DNA of 37,632 nucleotides, from positions 1-37,632 of the forward strand of contig NZ_JADWDC010000049.1 in the NCBI RefSeq assembly GCF_020640915.1, written 5' to 3'. The notes below the pieces were generated by a model. The model ran no database searches, was not told where the DNA came from, and saw only the letters and a list, made by a program, of their open reading frames with translations. The position numbers were made by a program, and so were the translations under genes. Positions 18,380 to 28,147 of the stretch are shown here, piece after piece. The first letter of the stretch is position 1. Every line of letters begins with the position of its first letter. This DNA is from Waterburya agarophytonicola KI4. GTDB taxonomy: Bacteria > Cyanobacteriota > Cyanobacteriia > Cyanobacteriales > Xenococcaceae.

Positions 18380-18516
18380 AGATGAAGTGCGATCGCGAAT
18401 AGTTAATTATTTTTGGGGATCGGATATACTCGATCTTTAATACAATGAGCGATAATTGTGTATGATTGTTGCTAAATATAAATTTTTATATAGAATATTT
18501 CTATAGTATTCGGTTT

Positions 18517-19224
18517 ATGCAAGCTATCCTTTCTCCGAATTCCACCTTTACTACTAATAACGATCGCGTTTTTCAAGAAAAATTAAAACTACGTCAGCCA
18601 TTAAGAGTAATTGCTTTAGGCGACAGTCTAATCTACGGTTATGGGGATTATGTTGGCGGAGGTTGGGTAGAGAGGTTACGTCGTCAGTGGATGTCTCCTG
18701 ATGGAGCTGGTCATGTATTGTATAACTTAGGGGTAAGAGGCGATCGCACTGCTCAAGTCGCTCAACGTTTAGAAGAAGAGTTTAACCGTCGTGGAGAACT
18801 CAGAAATCGCGTTCCAGATTTAATTTTGCTGTCTGTTGGGGTCAATGATTCCGCTAGGATAGGCAAGGTTGAGGGCAAGCTTTTAAGCGATTTTGATGAA
18901 TTTAAGCAACAGATAAATCATTTGCTAGATGTGGCGCAGAATCTTTGTCCAGTATTATTTATTGGTATGACTCCCGTTGATGAGACTAAGATGCCTTTTC
19001 TCGATTGTCTTTATTACAATCACTTCGATCAATATCGTTATAAAGAAGCCACTTTACAAGCTTGTCAGCAAAGAGATATTCCCTATTTAGATATTTTCGA
19101 TCTTTGGTTGTCTAGAGGAACGAGTTGGATTAATACCCAGTTAGGCAAAGATGGTTTACATCCCAATGTATCGGGCTATCAAACTTTGTTTTCTGATATT
19201 ATGGCGTGGCAATTAAATTACTGA
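18517..19224 (+). CDS. SGNH/GDSL-family hydrolase
   Basis: 235 aa from the ATG at 18517; a TTG at 18466 would add 17 residues without conserved sequence. SGNH blocks: ALGDSLIYGYG (Ser near 36), NLGVRGDRTAQVAQRL, LLSVGVNDSARIG and DGLHPNVSGY with the catalytic Asp and His. It has no signal peptide, so probably a cytoplasmic esterase or lipase of unknown substrate. It follows the alpha/beta hydrolase gene by about 137 bases. Confidence 0.88.
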   Translation: MQAILSPNSTFTTNNDRVFQEKLKLRQPLRVIALGDSLIYGYGDYVGGGWVERLRRQWMSPDGAGHVLYNLGVRGDRTAQVAQRLEEEFNRRGELRNRVPDLILLSVGVNDSARIGKVEGKLLSDFDEFKQQINHLLDVAQNLCPVLFIGMTPVDETKMPFLDCLYYNHFDQYRYKEATLQACQQRDIPYLDIFDLWLSRGTSWINTQLGKDGLHPNVSGYQTLFSDIMAWQLNY

Positions 19225-19291
19225 TATCGGCGATCGCTAATTTATTCAGGATTTATCTATTATTTAGTTTATTTAAAGCTTTCTAAAAGAT

Positions 19292-20515
19292 TTATCCTTG
19301 AGGCCTGGCAGATTTTTTGGGAAATCTGATACAAAAAACAGTCTGTTTATTCTGACTTTTAACATCAACAGTGGCTTCCAGCATTGTTGCTAATTTTTGG
19401 ACTAACGTCAATCCTAACCCCGTACCACCGTGCTTCCAAGGATCGTTATTGGGAATGCGATAGAATTGATCGAAAATTAATTCCTGTTCTTCTACAGGAA
19501 TTTCTACCCCAGTATTAATAACGCAAAGAGAAATGTCTGATTCATTGGCTTCGGTTTGAATTGTAATTATTTGGTCTGCTGGAGTATATTTACAGGCATT
19601 ATGCAGAAATTCTCGAACAATTCGTTCTAAAATCATAGGATCAGCTGCAATTTCCAATTTTTCTGCTGCTAAATCAAGGATTAATTGCTGGTTTTGGCTT
19701 TGAGTGCGTTGCAAGTATAGCTGGGTCAGATCGGGAATCCAAAGGTGAAGATCGATTAGTTCCAGTTCTACAGTTTTGGCTTTGGCATCTATGTAGCAAA
19801 GAGTTAATAAATCATCGACTAGTTGCTTTTGTCGATCGCATGAGTCATAAAAAATCTGGATAACTCGTTTAAATGTTTTAGACCTTCCTAGATTTTGCTT
19901 ATTATTAATCAAGGTTTCCATTGTTTCAACAGCAAGTCGAATACTGCTGACTGGAGCTTTTAATTCATGGGAAATAGTTTTCAGGAAGTCGTCCTTAAGC
20001 TGGTTGAGCTTGGCTAGTTCTTCTACTTGCTGATTGGCAGCTTGATGGAGTCGGGCTTGACGGATAGCGATCGCACATTGAGCAGCTACCTGCTGCATCA
20101 GTCGAATTTCTATGTTTGAAAACACTTCTGTTGGCGGTCGAAGTCCCCAAAGATTGCCAATAATACCGCCACGGTCGTCAAAAATTGGGCAAGCCAAGCG
20201 ATTTACCTGAATTCCTTGGGGATTGAATTCGGGAACAGGTTCGACTAATTGCAGAGGTTTTTTTTGTAAAAGTTGCTGGTAAAGTTCAGGAAACTCTGTT
20301 ATGTCTCTACTGACTCCCTGACTCTTAGGTAAAGTGATAGTGTGTTCGTAGGCAATAGTGGCAGTTTTTTGCTCTGAGTCATAAAGCTCAATTTGGCAGC
20401 TACTAAGATCGAGAACCTCTGCTAATTCTTGAGTAGCAGTTTCTAGTATTTGTTTTTCATCAAGGCTGTCTCTAATTTTTTCGGTAGCACGACGCACCAC
20501 CGCAAAAATTATCAA
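19292..20515 (-). CDS. GAF-histidine kinase, 3' part of a frameshifted double kinase
   Basis: 407 aa from a weak TTG at 20515. A GAF domain at about 5-165 is followed by a HisKA domain with DDFLKTISHELKAP (His near 183). A complete HATPase follows: FLHNACKYTP, VINTGVEIP, LIFDQFYR and GGTGLGLTLV. It has no receiver of its own. It closely resembles the 3' two-thirds of the neighbouring kinase (both have RDSLDEKQIL.TATQ.LAEVLDL). The start overlaps that gene out of frame by 44 bases, in a run of five A at 20504-20508. Removing one base would join both into a single reading frame of about 903 aa. It may be translated only poorly as a separate protein. Confidence 0.75.
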   Translation of the reverse strand: MIIFAVVRRATEKIRDSLDEKQILETATQELAEVLDLSSCQIELYDSEQKTATIAYEHTITLPKSQGVSRDITEFPELYQQLLQKKPLQLVEPVPEFNPQGIQVNRLACPIFDDRGGIIGNLWGLRPPTEVFSNIEIRLMQQVAAQCAIAIRQARLHQAANQQVEELAKLNQLKDDFLKTISHELKAPVSSIRLAVETMETLINNKQNLGRSKTFKRVIQIFYDSCDRQKQLVDDLLTLCYIDAKAKTVELELIDLHLWIPDLTQLYLQRTQSQNQQLILDLAAEKLEIAADPMILERIVREFLHNACKYTPADQIITIQTEANESDISLCVINTGVEIPVEEQELIFDQFYRIPNNDPWKHGGTGLGLTLVQKLATMLEATVDVKSQNKQTVFCIRFPKKSARPQG

Positions 20516-22004
20516 AAATACGCTCTAATTCAAGATCGCTTAGTGTAACCCCAGAATTAGCTATGATTAGCTTTAGTGCTTGAGCATCTGTTTCTATACT
20601 TACCTGGATGCTTTCCTTTTCAGGAGTGTACTTACAAGCGTTATTTAGCAGCTCGGTTAAAATGCGTTCGAGGATATCAGGATTAGTTTCAATTCTAGAT
20701 AAATCTAATGGTAAATCGATTTTTAGCTGCTGCTGGTGCTGTTTTGTTCGGTGGGTAAATAGCTGAACGACATAAGTAATTAACCAATTGAGATCTACTA
20801 GTTCGACTTTTACAGGTTCGTTGCGGGCATCTAAATGAACCAACTCCAAAAGATCGTTAACTAACTTGATCTCTCTTTCGTACCCTGCTTCTAATATTTC
20901 TAGGGATTCTGAAGCAGCATCAAAATGTTGCTGCTGCCAATTGGGTAGTAGTTCAAACAGCATTTTGAGGGTGTCTGCACCCATGCCGATATTAGTCAAA
21001 GGTGTCCGTAGTTCGTGGGAAATGGTCTTGAGAAAATCATCTTTCAAATTATTGATTCTCTTTAATTCTGCTACCTGTAATTTGGCAGCACGATATAAAC
21101 GAGCCTGACGAATGGCGATCGCACATTGGGAAGCCACCTGCTGCATCAGGCTTATCTCTATATCAGTAAAAATATCTGTTGGCGGTCTGAGTCCCCACAG
21201 ATTACCAATGATTCCCCTCTCATCAAAGATCGGACAGGCTAGACGAGTAACCTGGATTCCTTGAGGATTAAATTCAGGAGTTTTTTCAACCAGTTGAATT
21301 GGATTTTTTTGTAATAGCTGCTCGTAAAGTTCGGGACGATCCTCAACTTTTCGGCTGATTCCCTGAGATAGAGGCAAACTAAGGCTGTGTTCGTATTGAA
21401 TCGTGGCAATTACCTGCTCTGAGTCGTAAAGTTCAATTTGGCAGCTTTGGAGATCTAGAACCTCTGCTAACTGTTGAGTAGCAGTAGCTAAGATTTGCTT
21501 TTCATCTAAACTATCCCGCAGCTTATCCGTGACCTGACGCAGCAAAGCTTCAAACTCCAAAGCCCTTTGCTGTTCGCGATTTTGCCGATCTAAATCCTGG
21601 CGCATCTGACGCAGATTTAGGTGGGTTTGGATACGAACTAATACCTCTTCTTGTTCGCTTGGCTTGGTAATATAGTCCACTCCTCCCAACTTAAATCCCT
21701 GCACTTTGTTAACCTTCTCTGACAGAGCAGTTAAAAAAATTACGGGTATATCTTTCGTACCAGCTTCGGCTTTGAGACGACGACAGGTTTCAAAGCCATC
21801 AATATCAGGCATCAATACATCTAATAAAATCAAGTCTGGAGATTTAGATCTGGCAATCTGCAATCCAGTTTCACCATCTTCTGCTAGCAAAATTCGATAA
21901 CCCTTGTCTTCCAAATAGGAAAATAACATTAATAAGTTATCAGGTGCATCGTCTACGATTAAGATTGCTTTCGATTTAGTATTTAATGACAAGCCTTCGA
22001 TCAT
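20472..22004 (-). CDS. Receiver-GAF-histidine kinase, truncated in the ATPase domain
   Basis: 510 aa: REC domain at about 14-130 (ILIVDDAPDN, LILLDVLMPDIDGF, TKPSEQEE), GAF at about 165-310, HisKA with DDFLKTISHELRTP (His near 329), and HATPase from about 430 with LLNNACKYTP. The ATPase domain stops at ERIFDNF, then a short unrelated tail CGGASCYRKN follows. The G2 box (GTGLGL) needed to close over ATP is missing, so this polypeptide alone should not be an active kinase. The lost part and the receiver of the next kinase were probably deleted together. See the downstream gene for the frameshift. Confidence 0.78.
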   Translation of the reverse strand: MIEGLSLNTKSKAILIVDDAPDNLLMLFSYLEDKGYRILLAEDGETGLQIARSKSPDLILLDVLMPDIDGFETCRRLKAEAGTKDIPVIFLTALSEKVNKVQGFKLGGVDYITKPSEQEEVLVRIQTHLNLRQMRQDLDRQNREQQRALEFEALLRQVTDKLRDSLDEKQILATATQQLAEVLDLQSCQIELYDSEQVIATIQYEHSLSLPLSQGISRKVEDRPELYEQLLQKNPIQLVEKTPEFNPQGIQVTRLACPIFDERGIIGNLWGLRPPTDIFTDIEISLMQQVASQCAIAIRQARLYRAAKLQVAELKRINNLKDDFLKTISHELRTPLTNIGMGADTLKMLFELLPNWQQQHFDAASESLEILEAGYEREIKLVNDLLELVHLDARNEPVKVELVDLNWLITYVVQLFTHRTKQHQQQLKIDLPLDLSRIETNPDILERILTELLNNACKYTPEKESIQVSIETDAQALKLIIANSGVTLSDLELERIFDNFCGGASCYRKN

Positions 22005-22491
22005 AAACGATAAAGATAGCGATCGCGCATAAATAAGTAGTCAAATCAAAATTTGCTTTTGATCTTTAGTATGTCTGCTTTTCTTAATATTTTAGTAAGC
22101 ATTATGTCTGCTTATAAAAAAGTACACACAAAGAAATGAAACAAAAGAAAATTTTAATAATCAAAAATATAAAGCAATGTGATATTGATTATTTCTAGTC
22201 TGGCAAGGCTTTCACCCTTTTTTGAACCTTGTTTTTTGTCAAAGTCCCGATAAGCATGATGATAAATTTTACTTTGCGATCGCTTTTTCTGCGCATCAGC
22301 ACCAAAAAAACTTGTTCTTGTACAGTTTTTTGAGCAAGTTGAAGAAATCAAGTGAGATCGCATTTTCTCAGCCAAAGTACGAAGTCGATTTGCTTTTATA
22401 CACTCTAATGCTTGTAAATTAAAGGTTTTACTATCGTACAGCCTCAAAAATAGATTTGCTTTTATACACTTTTGTGAGCGATTTAGGGGAA
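22005..22491. other. Gene-poor stretch with 18-bp direct repeats
   Basis: 487 bases without a convincing gene. An 18-bp sequence, GATTTGCTTTTATACACT, occurs at 22387-22404 and 22453-22470, 66 bases apart. Related pieces AATCAAGTG(A/C)GATC also flank them. A minus-strand open frame (22154-22495) runs through, but shows no protein-like composition. This is probably decayed DNA between the two signalling genes. Confidence 0.6.
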
Positions 22492-22818
22492 TCAAGTGCG
22501 ATCTGATTTACTCATATCAGAAAAGTCTTGATGAGCAAATAGAATAGCTGTAGTAGGGGTTTCTCCCACTCTAAAATCTGGTGCTGGTAATTGGTAAGTT
22601 TCTGCGGCATCAATTACTTTGTCAATTCCACTACCTTTTTCCTCACAAATATTAAAACGCCTCATTATATCTGCAAGTTTTTCATTGCGAGAGCGATATT
22701 CATCAATAAAACGTTCAACTTTGATAGTCGGTGCTAATTCTTCACCTGCTCTCATCAAATACGCCCCCTCAAATGCTAGTGGCTGACCTATGCTACTCAA
22801 TGACTTAATTATGACCAA
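22492..22818 (-). pseudogene. Remnant of an AlbA_2/HATPase_c_4 regulator-like protein
   Basis: 108-aa open frame made of two separated parts of a COG2865-type protein. Residues about 11-30 (IGQPLAFEGAYLMRAGEELAP) match the end of an AlbA_2 domain. This jumps directly to VERFIDEYRSRNEKLADIMR and EEKGSGIDKV, the C-terminal ATPase-like segment, ending at FAHQDFSDMSKSDRT. Full-length relatives have several hundred residues, including about 150-200 between these parts and more at the end. I infer 5' truncation, an internal in-frame deletion and 3' loss. Confidence 0.72.
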
Positions 22819-22838
22819 TTAAAGTAGTTTTAACGATA

Positions 22839-25800
22839 CTAATCAGCAAGATACTGCTTAAGCAATTCTTTCAATTTTTTCAGCCGACAATTTTCAACTA
22901 GGGGACGTATTTCCTGAATAAAAGGAATTAAATTAAGTCGATCGCTTTGCCAACGATCGATTTGAGATAATACTTCTCTAATTTCTCCTTCCATTGACAA
23001 TTCTAGAAGGTGGTTTAATTCTTCTGTGGTGGGAATGGCGATCGCTTTTAACTTAGAATCGGCTTGCGCTTTGCTATCTCCATCTGAATTAAGAGACTGT
23101 CTTGCTGATTGAGATCCTCTTTGAGCATCTTGAGTTATCCATTTTAATGGGAGATGTTGCTCTAAAAGCCTTAACAGTTGGGCTAAATTCAGAGGTTTTG
23201 CCAAAAAAGCATTTGCCCCCGCTAAATAACATTGGGATTCATCCGCAGGGAGGGTACTAGCAGATACAACAATGATCGGTAAATCTTGCCAAGTTGCTTC
23301 TTGTCTCAGGAGGTTAGTTACTGCCAAGCCATCGAGTTCGGGCATGACTAAATCCAAGAGTACTAAGTCGGGGTTGTGTTCTTTAATTTTGGCGATCGCT
23401 TCTGTCCCCGAAGCGGCTTCAATAACATCAAAACCTAAAGGAGTCAGAAAGTTAACTAGAACTTCCCGATTGTTTTCTAGATCGTCTACGACTAGAATAG
23501 TGCGCCTTTTCCCTTCATAGCCTGTAATATCGAGATGATGATTATTATTAACTGTGGACTCTAGAGAATATTCTACATGAGGAAAATCGATATCGAACCA
23601 AAATTCGCTCCCTTTCCCCAAAGTACTCCGCACCTGAATTTCACTGTCCATTTGTTGAGCAATACTTTGACTGATGCTCAAACCCAATCCCGTTCCTTCT
23701 TGAGAAGTGCGATCGCAATCTAATTGCTGAAAGGGTAAAAAGATTTCTGCCAGTCGATCTTCAGGTATGCCGATTCCTGTATCGGCAACGTGAAAGCGAA
23801 CTTTATTGTTATTACCTCCTTGATCCCCAGAAAAATCGCGGACATAACCGACGCTAAAAGAGATTTTACCTTTAGGGGTAAACTTGACCGCGTTACTCAG
23901 CAAATTTAGTAAGAGTTGGCGCAGACGAGTTTCATCTCCCCTTACTACCGTCGGCAGATCCGAAAGAATCAGATGCTCTAATTCAATGCCCTTTTGCTGA
24001 CAGCGAATCTGAATCATTGCCTTTAAGTTATCTAAAAAGGAAGACAAGATAAAATCGGTAAACTCTAAATTGAGCTTTCCTGCTTCGATTTTAGCGATGT
24101 AGAGAATATCATTAATTAGGGTAAGTAAATGTTGACCCGATCGCTGAATCACTTCAACTCCCCGCTGTTGTTTGGCAGTGAAATCTGTTTCTCGGCGCAG
24201 AATTTGAGCAAAGCCTAAAATAGCATTGAGAGGAGTCCGCAATTCATGGCTGGTATGGGCAATAAAGGCACTTTTAGCCTGGTTAGCAGTTTCCGCAGCT
24301 TCCTTGGCTTGTTGTAGCTGCAATGATTGATTTTGCAGTTGAGCGAACAAATCCACCTGAGCGATCGAAATACCTAACTGAATACCAGTTTGGGTCAAAA
24401 GGCGCATTTCTCCTTCTTTCCACTGGCGAGGTTTTTGGTTTTGGTATGCTGCTAGTAATCCCCACAGTCGATCGTTTTGAAAAATCGGTGCAATACAAAA
24501 GGTTTTAACCCCCAAGCGTTCGTAAAGTTCGCGGTGACAATCAGTAAATTGTGCCTCGGCTATATCTGCGATGGCGAAGGTTTCACGGGCTTGATATCTA
24601 CCGCCTTCTGTTTCCCGCAGGCAGGTATCAGTCCAACTATCATCTAATTGGATATCTTTTAAGGGAGAACAACTATCCGTTATTGATTCGGCTACAAATT
24701 GACCACTCCAGTCGGAATTGAATTGGTAAAGAGCAACGCGATCGCATTTTAAAGTTTCGTGGATATTTGCCGTTGTTACCTGAAATATTTCGTCTAGATC
24801 TAAAGTTTCACGAATTTTTTCGACAACATTGAGAATAGTTCTTTCTCTAGCTGCGCTAGCTCTTAATTCTGCTTCGGTTTCTTTTTGTTGGCTGATATTG
24901 GTAGAGATACCACAGAGGGCATAAACTTCCCCTTGCTCGTCAATTAGGGGTGCTTTAATGGAAATATAAGTATGTAGGCTGCCATCAGGGAGAGTCGCTG
25001 ATTCTTCAAAGTTTAAAACCGATTTGGTAGTTAATACTTGGCGATCGTTATTCAGGACTATTTCTGCAACCTCGGGGGGAAAGATATCGCGATCGCTCTT
25101 CCCTAAAATATCAGCTTCAGTTAGATTAAACGACTCTAAATACTGTCTGTTAACTAACAGATAACGCCCGTTAATGTCCTTAAGATAGATGATTGAAGAG
25201 GTAGTGGATAAAATTGCCCGCAATCTGGCTTCTGATTTTTGGAGAGCTTTGGTGCGCTCTTCTACTCTCTCTTCTAGGTCTTGATTGAGCTGACGTAGCT
25301 CGAATTGAGAGGCTTTTAGTTCTTGATTGACTAGGTGAATTTGATGTTGAATGGTTTTAAGTTCGTCAATATCAATAAAAGAAATCACCACTCCATCTAA
25401 CTGTCCGTCTTCTAAAAGATAGGGATTGATCCGCATTAACAAGTGAAAATCTTTTTCTAATAGCTTGACCTCTTTATCCACAACCTGTTGGGTGTCGATC
25501 GCTACTTGGAGTAGTTCATGTAAATTGGGACAGTCGAGATTGTGAGTAATGTGTTTGAGGGGACGATAAATATCTGCTTCTACTAGGTTGATGGCGACGG
25601 TAGCTGCGGGGGTAAATTTGCGAATCTTTAAATTGCGATCAAGAAATACCACACCAATATCCGTACTACGGAGTAAATTATCGACATCGTTGTTTAATTC
25701 GGTTAATTCCCCGATTTTTGACTGATATTCCGCATTAACAGTGTATAGTTCTTCATTAACGGAATGAAGTTCTTCGTTAGTGCTTTGCAACTCTTCATTG

Positions 25801-27881
25801 GAAGCCGTTAACTCTTCATTAGTTGCCTGTTGTTCTTCGTTAGTAGTCTCTAACTCTTCAATTACCGCCTGAAGATTTTCGCGAGTTTGCTGTAGCTCGT
25901 ATTCCAACTCCATAATTCGTTGGGAGGCTTCGGCATCAGCTTCAAACCTTTCCCCCGCAGTCTGAGGGTGTCGAGTTTGATCTTCTTGGATAACAATAAA
26001 AAAAAAGTCATCGGCTAGTTTATTACTTTCGTGATAAACAACTTCCAGCTTAAAATTACATTCCCGTTGCTCTCGCTCCATTTTAATACCGAGATAGGAT
26101 ACGGGCGATCGCTCTCGTTTGGCACGATGGAGGGCGGTAATTAGAGGCAGTTGCAGATCGGCAACAATCATTTTAGTGATATCTGTAGTCGTTCTACCAA
26201 AAGGTACTTTGAGGATACTGATATTATCGTTAAAGGCATGAAATAATTTATGTTCGCGATCGACTAACAGGCAGGTAGCGTTGTTTTTCTGGAGAACATA
26301 ACTAAAAGCTACATCCAGCATCGGTTCAAGTCTATTTTCCGAGCTGGGCTTACAAGTCACAAAGGGCAGAAGCTGGCGAGAAATTTTGCTCATACCCTTG
26401 ACTGGAACATTTAGACGAACATCCCGACGTTTTTGATAGATTTTGTTCTTCTTATCTAAAGCTTGAAATTCAGGCTCAATATACCCTAGAGTTTCTGCTT
26501 CGCCCAAGAATAAAATTCCTTTAGATGCCAAGGAAAAATGGAGATTACGTAATACCTGCTGCTGTAAATTTGACTGTAGATAAATTAGCACGTTGCGACA
26601 GCTAATCAAGTTCATGCGGGTAAAACCAGCATCTTTGGTGATGTCGTGGGGAGCAAATAACAGCTTTTCCCTAATTTTGCGAATTATCTGGAGGGAATTA
26701 TCTTTCCGCACGAAATAACGTTCCAATCGTTCAGGATTGATATCTTTAGAAATCGTTTGAGGATAAATACCCTGAGTAGCTTTTTCCAATGCCGATTTAT
26801 CAATATCCGTGGCAAAGATTTTGAACCGAACTGGTTTCTTCGATAGTGAGATCGCTTCTTCTAGCAAGATCGCTAGGGAATAAGCTTCTTCTCCCGTGGC
26901 ACAAGCCGTTACCCAACAGCGCAGTTCCTCATGGGGTTCGGCTTTAGCAATTAAGTCGGGAATTACCTCAGTCTCCAAAAAATCCCAGGCTTGGCGATCG
27001 CGAAAAAAGTGGGTGACGCTAATCAGCAAATCGTGTCGAAGAATTGCTCGCTCTTCGGCAGAATTTTCCAGTAGTTGAATAAACTCGTCGAGATTATTAC
27101 AGCCACTAATTAAGTAACGGCGATGGATGCGTCGAGAAAGAGTACTAGTTTTATAGTGGGAAAAATCAGTTTGATCGTGCTGTGCAAGAACTTTAGCAAT
27201 GTGTTGCAAGGTATCGACATCGAGCAGATCGCTGCGATATTTATTACCTTTATCCAGAGAATTAGGCGAACGAACTAGCTGATTAATTGTCTGAGCTAAT
27301 TCTGGTGGCGGTAAAACTCGATCTATAACTCCTGTGGCGATCGCAGTACGGGGCATGCCATCAAATTCAGCCGTTTCTGGTTCTTGCACCATAGCAAAAC
27401 CACCAGCTTCATTAATTGCCCTTAAACCATTTGTACCATCGCTACCCGTCCCCGATAAAATTACGCCAATAGCTTTTTCCACAATGTTCTTAGCTAAAGA
27501 TTCTAAGAAAATATCAATAGGAAAATTTAGTCCGTGGCGGTTTCTTTCTTCCTGTTCTAATAAATGAAGCTTTTGTCGATCTAAAACTAGATTTTTACCA
27601 GGAGGAATCAGATAGATAGAATTTGGCTCTAACTCCATCCCTTCTGTAACTCGATAAATTGCCATACGGGTACGTCGTCCGAGCAATTCCTTCATCAAAC
27701 TTTTGAAATCTGGTGAAAGATGCTGAATTACCACGAAGGCTGCCCCGCTATCCGTTGGCATATGCTCGAAAAACTCTTCTAAAGCGCGTAATCCCCCTGC
27801 AGATGCACCAATACCGACCACAAATTTTCTTTGTTCCTGTTGTGAGAGGTCAGAATTAGTATCATTATCGTTTTCGGACAT
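22839..27881 (-). CDS. CheB-CheR-PAS-GAF-histidine kinase-receiver fusion protein
   Basis: 1680-aa cytoplasmic signalling protein. CheB methylesterase at about 19-205 with its triad in GIGASAGG, IQHLSP and GTGSDGT. CheR methyltransferase at about 228-485 (WVTACATGEEAYSLA near 324). A linker, then a heptad-like coiled coil at about 655-735 rich in NEEL repeats. PAS-like domain at about 735-850 and PAS at about 886-1005. GAF at about 1013-1170. HisKA with HTSHELRTPLN (His near 1211) and HATPase at about 1305-1430 (NLLSNAVKF, DTGIGIP, GTGLGLS). Receiver at about 1455-1575 (LVVDDLENN, LVLLDLVMPELDGL) and a tail. All catalytic motifs are present and there is no frameshift. No chemoreceptor gene is nearby, so the methylation target, possibly itself, is unknown. 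Confidence 0.93.
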   Translation of the reverse strand: MSENDNDTNSDLSQQEQRKFVVGIGASAGGLRALEEFFEHMPTDSGAAFVVIQHLSPDFKSLMKELLGRRTRMAIYRVTEGMELEPNSIYLIPPGKNLVLDRQKLHLLEQEERNRHGLNFPIDIFLESLAKNIVEKAIGVILSGTGSDGTNGLRAINEAGGFAMVQEPETAEFDGMPRTAIATGVIDRVLPPPELAQTINQLVRSPNSLDKGNKYRSDLLDVDTLQHIAKVLAQHDQTDFSHYKTSTLSRRIHRRYLISGCNNLDEFIQLLENSAEERAILRHDLLISVTHFFRDRQAWDFLETEVIPDLIAKAEPHEELRCWVTACATGEEAYSLAILLEEAISLSKKPVRFKIFATDIDKSALEKATQGIYPQTISKDINPERLERYFVRKDNSLQIIRKIREKLLFAPHDITKDAGFTRMNLISCRNVLIYLQSNLQQQVLRNLHFSLASKGILFLGEAETLGYIEPEFQALDKKNKIYQKRRDVRLNVPVKGMSKISRQLLPFVTCKPSSENRLEPMLDVAFSYVLQKNNATCLLVDREHKLFHAFNDNISILKVPFGRTTTDITKMIVADLQLPLITALHRAKRERSPVSYLGIKMEREQRECNFKLEVVYHESNKLADDFFFIVIQEDQTRHPQTAGERFEADAEASQRIMELEYELQQTRENLQAVIEELETTNEEQQATNEELTASNEELQSTNEELHSVNEELYTVNAEYQSKIGELTELNNDVDNLLRSTDIGVVFLDRNLKIRKFTPAATVAINLVEADIYRPLKHITHNLDCPNLHELLQVAIDTQQVVDKEVKLLEKDFHLLMRINPYLLEDGQLDGVVISFIDIDELKTIQHQIHLVNQELKASQFELRQLNQDLEERVEERTKALQKSEARLRAILSTTSSIIYLKDINGRYLLVNRQYLESFNLTEADILGKSDRDIFPPEVAEIVLNNDRQVLTTKSVLNFEESATLPDGSLHTYISIKAPLIDEQGEVYALCGISTNISQQKETEAELRASAARERTILNVVEKIRETLDLDEIFQVTTANIHETLKCDRVALYQFNSDWSGQFVAESITDSCSPLKDIQLDDSWTDTCLRETEGGRYQARETFAIADIAEAQFTDCHRELYERLGVKTFCIAPIFQNDRLWGLLAAYQNQKPRQWKEGEMRLLTQTGIQLGISIAQVDLFAQLQNQSLQLQQAKEAAETANQAKSAFIAHTSHELRTPLNAILGFAQILRRETDFTAKQQRGVEVIQRSGQHLLTLINDILYIAKIEAGKLNLEFTDFILSSFLDNLKAMIQIRCQQKGIELEHLILSDLPTVVRGDETRLRQLLLNLLSNAVKFTPKGKISFSVGYVRDFSGDQGGNNNKVRFHVADTGIGIPEDRLAEIFLPFQQLDCDRTSQEGTGLGLSISQSIAQQMDSEIQVRSTLGKGSEFWFDIDFPHVEYSLESTVNNNHHLDITGYEGKRRTILVVDDLENNREVLVNFLTPLGFDVIEAASGTEAIAKIKEHNPDLVLLDLVMPELDGLAVTNLLRQEATWQDLPIIVVSASTLPADESQCYLAGANAFLAKPLNLAQLLRLLEQHLPLKWITQDAQRGSQSARQSLNSDGDSKAQADSKLKAIAIPTTEELNHLLELSMEGEIREVLSQIDRWQSDRLNLIPFIQEIRPLVENCRLKKLKELLKQYLAD

Positions 27882-28137
27882 ACAAACTGTTACAAAGTAG
27901 CGGTTATAGATTATATCGTATTCTTTATTTTACTAATAATCAAAAATATAATTATTTTGTAATTATTTGCCCCTAGATATTTATACTGTTTGACTTTTTG
28001 AAAAGTTGACCATCAGTGATGTGCACAATATAAACATACGTATTTATATCTAAATTAGAAATATATTAAAATATTGCTCTTACAATACTAATTATATTTG
28101 TAATTCACACAATCAAACAGTTAGATATTAAATTAGT

Positions 28138-28143
28138 AGGTGA
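28138..28143 (+). promoter_or_regulatory. Ribosome binding site for a TTG start
   Basis: AGGTGA ends four bases before the TTG at 28148. The first ATG downstream lies inside the PAPS-binding motif, so this site decides the TTG start of the sulfotransferase. Confidence 0.55.
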
Positions 28144-28147
28144 TATT

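Noticed and set aside
22154-22495. 113-codon minus-strand open frame
   Set aside because: Composition is that of translated non-coding DNA; the repeated CIKAN peptides only reflect the 18-bp direct repeats. No family resemblance.
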